64,000 bases of DNA, taken from positions 744,001 through 808,000 of the forward strand of contig JAEUWY010000001.1 of the NCBI GenBank assembly GCA_022059125.1, read 5' to 3'. Below, one piece after another: positions 32,272 through 44,524 of the stretch (the first letter of the stretch is position 1; each line of letters opens with the position of its first letter). Origin of the DNA: Corynespora cassiicola (taxonomy: Eukaryota > Ascomycota > Dothideomycetes > Pleosporales > Corynesporascaceae). The notes under the pieces were generated by a model. The model made no database searches. It was given only the letters and a program-made list of their open reading frames with translations, and was not told where the DNA came from. Position numbers and translations under genes: made by a program.

Positions 32272-34507
32272 GGCCTCGAGTACTTTTCTTGAGTCGCTTG
32301 ACTCAAAGATCGAAGTAAGTATAAAAAGTTGAGAATCTTATAAAATATACAATGGATGTATAGCAAACGATCAGCTTCAGGGAAGATAGCAGAAAAGTTT
32401 ATATGTGCGTTTATAAAGGTTTGTTTCTTGTTAATTCGTTCTTCTTAAGGCTCGAGATCATACGACCACTGTACTGTGGAGACTAGGTTCCCTAAGTTAA
32501 GGCGTAGGAGCCTGCAGACAGGGGCGTTTACGACTGAATGCTATTGGCCTTTGGCTAAAGTACGAATATAGGCGGGCCTGAAAACGAACATCAGGGTTCT
32601 AGAGGGACTTTTAGTGTATTGGGTGGCTTATCTTGGCTTGGTAGGTGGCGGAACTCAAAGTTCAAAGCAAAGCTTAAAGAATGGTCCTAAACTTTCAAAA
32701 TATCGCATCGATTAATGCCTGTAGTAGCGCAATAGGGAGAGCTTCTTTTTCTTTTTACTAATATGTGTAAAAATAGCCATAAGCAAAAAGATGGCTTTAA
32801 ATACTAATCAACAACACATCACTTGATGCTCTCCGCGGAAACTAGGCACTAAGCACGTGTGTATATGCAGAGCTGTCTCGACAGGGCAAGGCTATAACTT
32901 TGGCTGGCTGATACCACTCCTATAGGAACTTTTAATGTCTTTCATTCTCTTGCAGAGCAGAAGAACAGCATCATAGTTATTTATAGCTCTTTTAATGATC
33001 AATTTGAGCCTAGAACCAAGTCATAAATCCAAATAACATATCACGGGCCCCAAGGTAGCTCTAGCCGGGCTGACGATTTCGAAACCCTGGGATAAAAACT
33101 AAAGCAAGGCCGACGATAAGCATCAAGATAATCTTACACAGATTTTCCAATGTTCCGTCGCTTGGTTTCAGCAGGACACGATAGCTACTTGTATGTTTGT
33201 CATTTGTGGGGCATATTAATAGCGCGATTCTTCTCCTTAAGAGTATTAAAAAATTAGGTTAGACTCGTAAAACCTTGCCTTATTACTACTTAATCTTAAG
33301 ATAACTTAACATAATCGATAAGATTCATTTCGAAGTTGCACAAAATATTCGTTAAAAAAAATAATCCTCAGTAGTTGTGTTCAGAAGGCAGGCCCGGCTT
33401 TGCCTTATAAGTGCCATGTGCGAGTTCAGTTATATAAGTAAAAAGCCAAAATACGTATAATAAACTAGAATAAAAGCGACTTTCGTGATCAGTTCCCTAG
33501 ATTCACCAAATATATAAACTTAGCGTTAAAACACTCCACTAAGTGCAACTTTATGCTTTCTCTAGAAGAACTTTGAGGATCATGCAACGAGGATCATGCA
33601 ACTATACTAAAGACATTAGATAGTCTAGAGGAAAGGAGCTTCTTTTGAATGTCCTATGATAGCTTTTGATATTGTAATATATGAGTCTTATTGCGTGGCA
33701 TTGAGTCGATTTTGGAAACGACAATTGCACTAGAGACTGTCAAGTCTAGCATATGACAAAGATGCAATTAAGACATAAGTAGCGTTCTTAATCAACTTCA
33801 ATGTAGTTGTTGCAGTCATGCACCCTTCAGCTCTTAACTAATTTAAGTATCTACAACAACTGGGAAGTGGTCCACCGCAACCAATATGATGATCCAAACT
33901 CAATAGAATACGTCCCCTTCCCATTTTTTTTACCAGAAAAATCTTACTTTTACCCGCATATTTCTGGTATTGGATTTTTATCAGCACCTAAAATAGTCTA
34001 CCTTTACATGACCTACAGTCTGCTCTCCAGATTAGATATCTGGCGCAGCACGGGCTTTTTGAATCGAGGAAGTCGATTGTGGAGCCGACAGAGCATTAAG
34101 ATGTTGCTATAGAAAAGGCTTAACATCTAACCCAGGAGGAGGACTGTCATCCACCACCACCACCATCAGAGCATTGCTATAAGATATATTACCATAGCTG
34201 CAGCAAACGCCAAAACCTCAGCCGCAGCTTATCCCCCCCCCTCTTTAAAAACAAAAGGCCTTCTAGCCGGCGTCCCAACAGTCGAAAACACTGCGTTGGA
34301 GTGAGAAAGAGGCATTGACTGCTTATCATATGTGATATTCTAATATTCTATAGCAGGTAGTGCTAGGAAGCATATGTCGCGCTGCTTGTTCAGCTCTTCA
34401 ACCAAATTCATTGAATCGTTTGGCATAGTCGTAAGTCGTTACATTTCTATGTATCTCTACTCTCAAATTTCCTACTCCTACAGCTTTATCATCTTCGAAT
34501 GCCACCG
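32272..34507. other. AT-rich gene-poor stretch
   Basis: 2.2 kb, visibly AT-rich from 32280 to about 34450, with many TTA/TAA elements in all frames. It may be degenerate repeat DNA, possibly mutated by RIP, but no transposase, reverse transcriptase or terminal repeat is recognisable. One 101-codon frame at 33807-34112 has fairly protein-like composition but starts with TTG and has no known motif. Confidence 0.5.
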
Positions 34508-36400
34508 TTAATCCTCTGGCACGACATGAACCTCCCAGTCAGCCCCATCCTTACCCTTGGTCATCCCTCTTTCCCCCTTCTCCCCCAAAGGCCCCTTCCG
34601 ACTCGTAACTTCACTATCCAAAATACCCTTCTTCTCCCCCGTCCTCAAATACTCCAGGAAACGTACCGAAACATCGACATACTCGCTCAGTGCAATCCTC
34701 GGGTCGAGCGTCGTGCCCGTAACCAGCCTCATGATCCAGGGCACAATGAGCGGCGCATCAGTACACGAGGGGTGCGCGGTCCCCGTCAACGTCATGAACC
34801 ATCCCTTGTGCATGTTCTCAACTAGCTTGCGCACAACGTCAAAGTGCCAGCCCTGACCGTAGAATTGAGTCTGCTTCTCGGTCCACTGGCCGCTGTTGAA
34901 TACGAGGACGGGGACATCGATTTCCTTGTTAAGCGGTCCTGAGCCTTTTCCAGGGTCTAGCGCTATCCCACCATTAATGGGCATGGCTTCGGATCCCGCG
35001 CTCTTGAGCGCTTGCAGGGCACCGGTTGCGCCGTACGAGTGGCCCGCGACCGTGACTGCAGATAGATTTAAGCGCTTTTTGAAGCTGGGGAGAGAGGTGC
35101 GGGGTGTGTCAGGCTTGAGGTTTTGGACCAAATCTCCATGGCCTGCGTTGAGGAGGTGGAAGAGGCGGATCGTTTCTTCAATTTCGGCTTCGCGGAAGGC
35201 TAATTGGGCGACTTGAACGTCCGAAGGCGACATTGGGGGATCAGATCTGATCAAGTCAGCAGAATTTCTCGAATCCGAACCAGCCATTCCTCAGCGGCTG
35301 GCTCGTGTGTGGAAGTGGGAACACACTCAAGATCTTTCGCGGATATATGCCAGACAGACCTCTCTTTTCCGCTCGGATAATGAATAATGGATCCCGGTCC
35401 GCTTCCATCCCGGTGCTCGACAGCAGCAACGACGTATCCATGGCTTGCGATGCTGCCGAGGTAATGCGAATAACTCTGCGACATGCCCGCCATTCCATGA
35501 GTGAACACCACGCACGGCAATTTCCCAGCTCCTTCAATCCCGTCGTCCGTAAACCCGCTGCTCTCTTCCCTCGTCTCGACGCTGGACTGCATGATCTTGC
35601 TGAAACCTTTCGCGCCGTTACTTTCGTCTACCAAAATCTTCTCAGCCTCGGACAGCAATGGCGCGTCAACGATACCCGGAATTACAGTTTTCGATCCGAG
35701 AACCCACAGTCCAAACGTGAAGAGAGACTGCAGTGGTGGGAAATAAACGTGCGCGATCCGGGCGTATCCAGTTCCGATAAGCCATAATGGACGAGGCAGC
35801 CATGGCCGGGCGACAGACTGATGCGAGGGAGACGGCCGGAGGCCAGTTGGATAATATAGAGTAACTGCTAGCGTAGACAGCTAAAATGTGTTAGTTAATA
35901 TGCTACGTTTGAGAGCCGTGGAAGCGCATATAGGTGGAGGAGAGACGGAAGTGCAAATATCAAAACACGTGACCAGTGAATCGACGGAACACCACAATTC
36001 AGGACATGGGAGGGAGCGGAAATGCAGAACAAGCAACCCAAGACTTCTCTTCAATATCCATTTCATGCAGCAGAAGAAGAAAAACGCAACACCACTTGAT
36101 TATGGAGACAAATTTCCCAACATCCCAGGATATCCCAGCTCTTCCAAAATTGGTGATACTCACCTCAAAAGCCTTGTCCCCTGTCTCCTTCAACACCGCC
36201 TCGTGAATCACCCTTCTCTGCACCTCAGTCTCCAAGTCCAAAATTCCAACCTCGTGGGGCCCGGTATACGGCGGCAGTGGCGAAGTAATGGGCGATAAGC
36301 TAAAGACAAAGATCCAGAAGAGCACGAAAGCGGAGCCAAAGAAGACGAGCCTGCGAAACGAGAACCGAGAGAACCGGGGTAGCCGGAATCGTAACATCAT
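34508..36400 (-). CDS. Membrane-anchored PAF acetylhydrolase-like serine esterase
   Basis: Three exons, 36400-36164, 35880-35327 and 35246-34508, give 509 residues. Intron 1 is unusually long (283 nt, GTGAGT to TTTTAG with ACTAAC branch motifs). Intron 2 is 80 nt (GTGTGT to ATCAG with CTGAC). An Arg-rich N-terminus is followed by one signal-anchor helix (about residues 16-36: [17 protein letters not shown]). The esterase begins at YTGPHEVG. The oxyanion/early segment is [15 protein letters not shown]. The catalytic triad is readable as Ser in GHSYG (about 334), Asp in IALDPGK (about 361) and His in GTAHPS (about 422). Plasma PAF-AH and fungal relatives hydrolyse short sn-2 acyl groups from phospholipids. 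The substrate here is unknown. The Arg-rich N-terminus followed by an uncleaved helix suggests type II topology with the catalytic domain in the lumen or outside. Confidence 0.87.
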
Positions 36401-37159
36401 GATTGCAGACCAACTGGGAAGGAGTATGGAGGATGTGACTAGAAGATTGGAGATGGGAGGTTACTTTACGGCGTAATGGGATGAGTGGTAAGGATGACAA
36501 ATGTGGCTGATCGATGACGTTTTGGGATGTGGCGAGTGCACCAGGGAGACGATGATTGGCTGTTTTGCCGCTATGGCAATATCTTGCGGGGACAACGCGC
36601 ATGGGCGATACAACAACGCCAGTCGTGAGATACGGACTGCAGTCGCTTTGAACATTCTCCGAATACTTCAAAATTTGCTTTGTTCCGATTCCTGGGGTAT
36701 CCGATCAAGAGCATTTGTGATCGCCGTGGCCAACACGGGCCGCTCACATGCCTAGAAAGACAATGACATCACTGAGCAGCTACGTGCACTATGATTCAGA
36801 CGTAAAAAAATGCATAGCCGACGATGATTCGTAGTGAAGAACATTCATTTCGAATCGGTAAGGGGTAACAGCAGGCAGAGAAAATAAAAGTTGTGTCACA
36901 TCGTCGGCTCTCAAAGGTTCCGATTTCCAGCGGTTGCAGAAACAGTTAATGATTTGAATATGATAGGAAAAACATGATATATGTGCCTAAATGCAAAAAG
37001 AACATTTCTTTGTTGTCCCAACGATATCAATCATGTCAAAAACGGTCGCTAACGATCAAAGTGGGCATAGACACAGTGTTTCAAAGGAAGCATGGCAACG
37101 AGAAGAAATAAAAGACGGGAGCCTAGGATCAAAAACGCCAAACAATGCTGAAGAAAGGA
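36401..37159. other. Esterase promoter and GST 3' flank
   Basis: About 760 bp. The left part is the 5' region of the esterase, the right part the 3' untranslated region of the GST-like gene. No supported gene. Confidence 0.55.
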
Positions 37160-38311
37160 TCACAACGGCAATATGCTTGGGACTGGTCCAATCGGGATGA
37201 CCCCATTCCCACCAGCGACGACGGATGAATAGCCGTGCTTGATCTGCAACGAAACATTAGTGCATTGATGCTGTATGAGTCAAGAATACTTACCATGTCG
37301 AAGTTGGTAGTTTTCTGGAAAACGCCACCGTTGGTCTCAGGGCCCTCGTTCCAGTAGAGATTTCTTACCCAGTCGTGAAGGCGAGGATAATCAGTCCGAA
37401 TCATCTTCATGTTGCATTTGAAGAGGGTGTAGTATGCGGCATCAAAGCGTATAATGGTTGGGAATAGGCGGATGTCAGACTCGGTGATGTGCTCTCCAAA
37501 CAGGTAAGGGGCATTGCCCGGTTGCGAAAGGTGGTATTCCAGCCGATCCAAACCCTGGAAAAGTCGAAGTACATTCTCGTTGTAGGCTGATTGAGTCGTC
37601 GCGAAGCCCGTCTTATACACACCATTGTTGATGTTGTCGAATACCCAAGCGTTGAGGATGTCAATGTCACTTTCCAGGTGCTTTGGGATAAATGCAGCCT
37701 CGCCCTTTGTCGCTTCTTGCTTCTCGCTGGGCAGAAACTTGTCAAATGCTCCGAAGAACATGCGGGCGATCTCGCCGCTATCGTTGTTGACGATGGTTTC
37801 TAGTCCCATTAGCATGCGCCCTAGACGAGGATTGGGAACAGCGCAGCAGCGCATACCGTGCTTCTTGTCCCATAGCAATGGAACCGTCACCCGGCCGTTG
37901 TATTGCGAGTCAGCCTTTAGGTACAAGTCTCGCATGTACTTGACGCCATATATGGGGTCTCGGTCTGGCCCATGATGGCCGGAAAACCACCACCCGTGCG
38001 CATTGTCCCTCGCGTCTACTTCGACCATCTGGACAATGTCCTCTAGCCCTTTGATGCCATGCGCAATGACGGCCCTGTGGGACCACGGACAGCAGTAGTT
38101 GACATAGAGGACATATCGGCCTTTCTCGGCAGGAAAGTGCTCAGAAGGGATGAAGTTGCGAAAGCGGGAGGCCTTTAGCACCCAGTGACCGTGGGCGTCG
38201 GTATAGATGAGCGGGGGGAGCTGTTCGCGCATGTGTCAGTAGTCAAAAAGGCTCTATGCGACGCTGGCTGGCATGAAGAGAGACGCGGCGGCTTACCGGC
38301 GATGCCGTCAT
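37160..38311 (-). CDS. Glutathionyl-hydroquinone reductase / omega-class GST (ECM4 type)
   Basis: Three exons, 38311-38297 (15 nt), 38220-37294 and 37243-37160, give 341 residues. The first intron (GTAAGC, CTGAC, ACAG) replaces an apparent start at 38232, giving MTASPLPPLIYTDAHGHWV. The last intron (GTAAGT to TTGCAG) replaces a read-through tail with IKHGYSSVVAGGNGVIPIGPVP. The thioredoxin-like domain holds the motif NYCCPWSHRAVIAHG with the active-site cysteine (about residue 48-49). The C-terminal helical domain contains YLFGEHITESDIRLFPTIIRFD and the RLHDWVRNLYW helix of this family. These enzymes reduce glutathionyl-hydroquinones and related conjugates in the cytosol. The C-terminal IKxxY and PxGP elements are conserved in yeast ECM4-like proteins. 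It precedes the esterase on the same strand with about 760 bp between them. Confidence 0.92.
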
Positions 38312-40928
38312 GTCGACCGTTTAAAAGGCAGACGTGGGAGCAAAAGGGTGCAGGTCAGTCGAGCCCGAGCATTTCCAGGGCGGCTGGAGGGGACGCCATT
38401 GTGCCCGCGCCCACGTCTTGAGCGCTCCGATGGTTGAATTATATGATTACAAAACACGACGGAGGCCCAAGATGATTAGTATAAACGGCGCCGCGCGAGT
38501 GGTTCCAGGCCGGAGCATGCCTGGATGCGGTGCTCGGCTGCAGACTCTGTACATGAGACGGACGCACGCCCCAACGATCAGGGCGGAGGAGCTGCACAGC
38601 GACGCGGTGCTGCGTGGCGGGAGTGATGGACAAAAGGTCATCGATGCCGCGGGGGTTGGTGGGAGACTCGGCCGGCCCACTAGAGGGGGATAACCGCGGC
38701 TCGCTTGTGAATAGACCGCTTTTGGGCCGATCTGGATGCCCCCGTGCCTCCTCAACACCACGTCCAATCCTCACCGGCCATCGTCGCCCGCTCAGCCGCA
38801 TGCGTGCAACCGGCAAAACAAAGCCCCAGATCTATGTCCGCGACCTGCATATGCTAAGCCCCCCCCGATCGACCCTTTCAAGTCCCCGGTATCCACCGCA
38901 GTCGCATCCGGGGGGCACTCGACGGCATCGTGACTGGCCTTTCTCTTCAGCTTCAATCCGGTTTTCTCGTCGCGCTGCTGCAGGACAACCTGCCGTGCAA
39001 CCCCTACCCAGCTCAGACATTTTTGCCTGTGGCCGCATTACAAGACTCTGTTACACCGTCGTCGACTCTCTTCTCGAAATTTCGGCTTCGACTCCACTTT
39101 TGCTTTGTTTTTTGCCATGTGCCTTGGTTTGCCCTTATCTGTGTTGCATCCAGTTACGTCACATCCTACTCCTCACTGCTGCTTCTTCTCTTAAATCTGA
39201 TGTTGTCAGGTGTCACACTGGGGCCGATCGTTTAGTCAACGCTTTTTTTTCCCTTCTACCACGGGGTTGAGAGGGTAGTGTCAAAGTGGTGCAGGGTTTT
39301 CTTGTGCATCGAATGGCCTCATCGACCCCCAAACGTCCTGCCGGCAGAACACACCGAACACTAGATGCTTCCTCGGCTCTCCTTTATTCGTTCCACGTCT
39401 GGAAATAGCATGCACAGAGTTTTCCCGGATCAGGATAATCCCGTTGCAGCCAACCCCTGCGCCCAAGTCCTGTAGAGCTGTTCGAGTCAATAGGGCCACA
39501 AATCTGCTGCTCTTTTTATCCTGCAGTTAACCGCCTGTAAGTTTAGACCAATCTTGCGTCTCCGCACCAGAGCTGTCAAGCCCCTTGCTTGACTTTAGGC
39601 GATCCCCTGTGTACTAAGCCGCCACTATTGGATTGCCCGCCAGTTGAATCGCGTAAACTCTCCGCTTTACCCTGTTGCAAACATATTAGGCTCGTACAGC
39701 CTGCATTTCTTGCCGGATAAAGCAATTTAGAGCGTGCTCGACGTTAGGCAACGGCGGTCGTGTCCGCACAGGTTCCGCGGACTGCTCGAGTGCAGCCCCC
39801 ACTGTCTCAATGTTCGTGTCTGCAGACACCAATAGTCAATCAGTCAACTACCCACTCATCAACAACCTCGCGGCGGCACAGTAGCCGACGATCGCCATGA
39901 CATCACTGGCGCAATGGCATGAGGCTGATGAGGTCTAGTTTACTCATACTTCCCCTCTCTATTTACATGCCAACATCAAAGCTGGGCATTTATCCGTGCA
40001 TATATGAGGTTTTCTTGGTTGAAGACTTCTCATCGATCGGCAGCATTGGATTGAGAGCTGCCATGATTACTTCTCCCCCGCCAAATGTGGACCGAGAATC
40101 TCGTGCACTCGGACATGCAACTCATGTACGATCCCTTAATTTGGGTCACTAGTGTGCATTGTCACCAGTCCTACAGACGCGGTGGCAATGCATCCTCAAT
40201 AAAGGCCACTTTCTCCATTGGCTGACATGAATGGAACATCATCTGTGTACCATAGTTGAATCGCACTCATTTCTCAATGACGTTCATCAAGTACTGCTGT
40301 TGACAAACTTTATTGTTGGCTGCCCTGCGGCACACCTACAATTGCCACTCAGACGAGACTGACGCATGAACCTTTCGGCTCAGTCCGCCCGCTTAGATTG
40401 CCGATCCTTCTGCCATGCATGATTACTTTCTCGCTTTCGATTTGTCTGTAATCATAACCCCCGTCTCTGGGAGATGCGTCATTACACATCTGCTATCCAA
40501 GGCGGTTTACTTATCGTTCTTGACGAATTAATATCAAAATGACGAGTTAATGGCTCTGAGGAAAACATGATGAGGACATAGTCGACTGTATTTGGTCATG
40601 TCACGAGAGCCCCTGTATTTTCTGCTTTCACATACATTACATGATCTTCCGGTGAAGATGAGTGATCAAAAATCCCAGCTTGTGCGAGGGAAGAAGGAAC
40701 ATGTAACATGTGTCTATTTGCTTACGAGTAACCGTTACAAGTGAGGATAAGCTCCACGTGTACAGAGTGCGTCAATGGGTAGCATGAGGCTGCTTTCCAT
40801 CTCACAAGTTCACAAGCAATAGAGATGTTGAAGACCGGAGGAATATCAGCTTTCGTATAATATTATGGGAGAAACTGTATTAAAGTACAAACGACTCTAC
40901 GGCCTCATTCGAAAAGTGTCCCTCTAAC
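38312..40928. other. Long intergenic region
   Basis: 2.6 kb. The left end is the GST promoter. From about 39900 to 40900 the sequence is AT-richer with frequent stops. The ORFs over 38334-39270 are serine/proline/arginine-rich and unsupported on both strands. I see no RNA gene. Confidence 0.5.
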
Positions 40929-42608
40929 TCATGGATTTACAAGTCCTTTGAACCTTCTGGCTGGATCGTATTTCTTTCTCAAATCCATTAGCTTGTCATA
41001 GTGCTGTCCGTACGATTTCTTCGTATCGTGATAAGGCTCCAAGCCTGCAGGATTGATCATTGCCAACTTTGCCTTTTCTCCGAGAATTATTTCCGGGGCC
41101 TCGAGTAGCAATTTTGAGATAAGTTTCTCCTGTCCTTCCGAACCATTTGCTGGTGCATTCACAATGATGAGGAGCAGATGATTCATATCGACTGGACGGG
41201 GCCAAGCTATCTCAGACGATGCGCCCAAGGGTGAGCGCTACAAATGTCAGAGGTGCGGGAAAAGATAGGACCGGAATGACCAACCGTAACTGAGAACTCG
41301 AAAATCACTACAGAGAGCTGCTGAATCTCTTTATCTGTTGCGCCCAAATTTTCCTTCCACTGGACTGCCTTCAGCATCTCCTCCTTGGTCAATGATGCAA
41401 CACCCATGGGGGCATAAAGCGTCTTGAACTTTCCTCGGTTATGATCCGCGTTGTCTAAGTTCCAGGTCAGTGTTCGTCCCCACTTTGAATTTGACCCAGT
41501 GCATAGGCCTTACGCTGCATCTTCATCAACTCGACTGCATCCACGACCTTGGTCTGATCGATCACACCCTCTCTCTTCAGCGCCCACTCGAATGTTTTCC
41601 GTCCATGAGCCTCTCCGAATGCATCATACGCGTGAATTATGACGACATCATCCTTTGGGACAGGCTGCCCCGGCTCGAGGATGGTATGCAAAAGTCTCTC
41701 TGGACAAAAGTATATAAACATATTCACCTTCGGATGTGGTTTTGTGTCAAGAAATGCCTCAACATCGGCTAGAAGGGACTCGCTCTGCGAGCGTGGAACA
41801 AGTATCATGCCGCTCCATACGTGGGTCGGGTAGTAGTGGGCGCGCAAGTAAAGTTTCGTAATCACTATCCAAGAGATCTCAGCATCGAGCTTATACGAGG
41901 AAGCACAATACAAAAGGGACATGTACTCACCACCGAACCCGCCACCTCCACCCCTAAGAGCCCACAGCAATTCGGGCTCCGAAGATGCCAGCACCACACT
42001 GCCGTCGTATTTCACGACCTCTGCATCAAGGAAGTTGATGGGATCGGCGCAACATCCGTATTCAGTCGACATCCACGAGAGACCGGCGGTCGTGATGGTC
42101 CCAGCAACACCAATCGCGGGCGTCCTTGCCACCACAACTGCTCACCATCAGCAACTAGACTCAAAACCAGATGAATTCTTGCAAATCCACCTCATTTGGT
42201 CGTATACGAAGAGGAGGAGAACGTACCGCTATACTCAGGATCCACCTCCACCATCCTCTCCACCACATCAATCCACCTGAGCCCCACACCAACCTGAGCC
42301 ACCTTTTTCTCGACATCGTATTCGAAGCTATCAAATCGTATCATCGAAATAAGCACATCGGTTGCTGTCGCACCCTTGAAACCCCACCCGCGCACATTGA
42401 AGTCAAGCCCTGTCTTGTACAAGAACTCGACTATCTTGGCCACCTCATCGACAGTACTGGGCGCGAGCACGACGGCGGGGTGTTTCTCCTTGTGCGCGGC
42501 GAAGGTGGCAGAGTGCTTTCTGTACTCATCCTTCTCCGGAGTGAGGACTATGGAGGGGGAGAGTGTGTTGAGCAGAGGAGAAAGGGTTTCTAGAGCCGAA
42601 GACGGCAT
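40929..42608 (-). CDS. FAD-linked oxidase, berberine-bridge-enzyme-like, lacking flavin-attachment residues
   Basis: Five exons, 42608-42227, 42137-41931, 41864-41514, 41454-41285 and 41237-40929, give 472 residues with consistent phases. One donor is the unusual GTTGGT (after 41285), with a good CTGAC/TGTAG end. No signal peptide is present. The PCMH FAD domain runs from HPAVVLAPSTVDEVAKIV through TPAIGVAGTITTAGLSW, then LLWALRGGGGGFG; the C-terminal BBE element is SYGQHYDKL with KKYDPARRF. In bicovalent family members a His in RGGGH and a Cys in the second motif hold the FAD. Here the first motif reads VRGWGFKG, with Phe in the His position, and the second has no Cys, so FAD is probably non-covalent. 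The substrate is unknown; such enzymes oxidise sugars, alcohols or secondary metabolites. Confidence 0.85.
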
Positions 42609-44524
42609 GGCCAGATGTATCAAAGTCGCAGCAACGAGAAGAGAAGATGATGGATACGAATCTCAAGGAATTGATTTTGAAATGCTCTTCAAGAAGCCTA
42701 CGGAAGCAGATATGAATGCATCCCAGGGATTCTTATAGCCAGCCTTTGATCACAATCTCACACCCACCCTTCGCATTCGCACTCGTGTACCCACAAATGT
42801 GCACAATCTCAATCATTGCTATTCATCTAAAGGCATACCCACAGACATTCGAAAAGCCCCGCTCCATCAGTTGCTTTGCAATCTCGCAAACAAAGTCCAC
42901 AGCTAAGCCCGTAGTCGGCGTAGAATCTGGTCATCTCGCGCCAAGTATAAACGCGACCGCCGACGCTAAATTAGCCGAGTTTTGTACGAGACCGTGGTCT
43001 GGCTACGAGAAGTTGGTAATCTTGATGTACAACTGGTCCATATACTGTGGCCGATGCCAATAAACTAGCGTTTGGAATGAATCTTGCGCTTGGCCGGTGG
43101 TGATGTTCAGGGCGTGGTGGATGTATGGTGGCGGAGGAGGTCGGTGGCCGAGTATCGGCGTTAAGGCGGAGTTCCGATTGGTGATTGGTTGTAGGGGCTG
43201 GTATACTATCTAGCCGAGAAGACAGTGTGTTGACGTCCTCAGTAGTGCATGGTATTCTAGACAAGGCAGGAGTCTGGTCAGGTTCCGGTGGGTAGAGTAT
43301 GTCACGTGTGCGCTTCTGGGTACCTGCCTGGCTACCTAGGTAGGTAGATGGCTAGCTAGAGAATACCGGAGCAAGTATTCTAAAGAGGCGGAAAGGATGG
43401 AGAATGGATGTGTTCCAGTATAACTAACAGACGCTGACGATTTGATTGCTACAGGCAAACAACTACCTAGGCACATTTGGTGCTAGAGAAGGCAGTTGTG
43501 TATATCTAGTGCCTGATATTCAATCTACGTGCTCTCCAGGCTTTTTCCTTTTTTTCCTTTTTTTTTTTTGAGATAACTTACCTTCCATTCAGATGCACCT
43601 GCACCCACCTCCCGCTCTGCCAAGCCTCGCCATCGCTCTTTCCTCCTACGCGCCCATACTCAAACTCAAACTCAACCGCAATTCTTCGCACACTCCCGAC
43701 AACCACTATTCATTGCACGCAAAACCCCTCTACTCCATCCCACAACCCTGCAGCACCCAGCGCACACCGCTGTCCACATAGTGCGCAATGGCCTGATGAT
43801 CACTAAACACTCGCTCACTCACCCACCAGCCAGCCACGCGCTGCATCTGCAAGTCCTTTTGCTTGACCGCGGACCGCGGACGCGGCTGCGAGTGCGCGTG
43901 CGCGTGCGCGTGCGTGGTGGAACCCTGCGTCTTGAGAGAGGGAGCTGCGGAACGGGGAACCGGCAGTGCCTTGTGTGGATTAGTGGAGTGATGGGAGGAG
44001 ACAGATAGGTAGAGTGACGATGGTTGGTGGGGTAAATAGCTTGCCAGCTGTACGTGCAAGAGCCGGAAAACTTCGGCGAAGAGCACACGCGATCGCAGGA
44101 GAAGACAAGCAAACAAAGACACAGGACATTGACTTGCAGACATGATCTTTTTTTTTCCCCTGGACTCTGGCAAGTCGCTTTCTTCAGATGTGGTGGAGCC
44201 AAGTCGCTACAGCTATACAAGCAAGTCAGACTTGCCCCTCTCGCTCTCCTCATAGCACAACACCCCATGGCATCCCAACGAACCGATGGGCATACAAACA
44301 TACAACAACGATGAGCCCAATAGAGCAGCAAACAAACGACCCAACTCCCAAAGTGCATCAGAATTCGAGGAAAATGCCTACCTTGGCCGCGTACAAAAAA
44401 CACGGCCAAAAAAATGAAATAACGCTCATAACATACATGCACACGGCAAAGGTATCTGGATCGTCCCTTTTCTTTCTTTCATCCTTCTCTTGCATTTCAT
44501 TTCCAAAGCGCTGGATGTACAACC
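42609..44524. other. Intergenic region
   Basis: 1.9 kb. It begins with the oxidase promoter and ends in the 3' flank of the MARVEL-type gene. It includes a poly-pyrimidine run and a (GTGCGC)n-like run near 43890-43915. No ORF is convincing. Confidence 0.55.
43542..43569. repeat. Poly-T / pyrimidine tract
   Basis: T runs interrupted by a few C residues, 28 bp in all. Non-coding. Confidence 0.8.

Noticed and set aside
33807..34112. 101-codon frame with protein-like composition
   Set aside because: No ATG at its start (TTG), no recognisable domain and AT-rich context; may be a relic but cannot be supported.
38614..39270. 218-codon plus-strand ORF
   Set aside because: Ser/Pro/Arg/Leu-rich with no domain; overlapping ORFs of similar quality occur on both strands.
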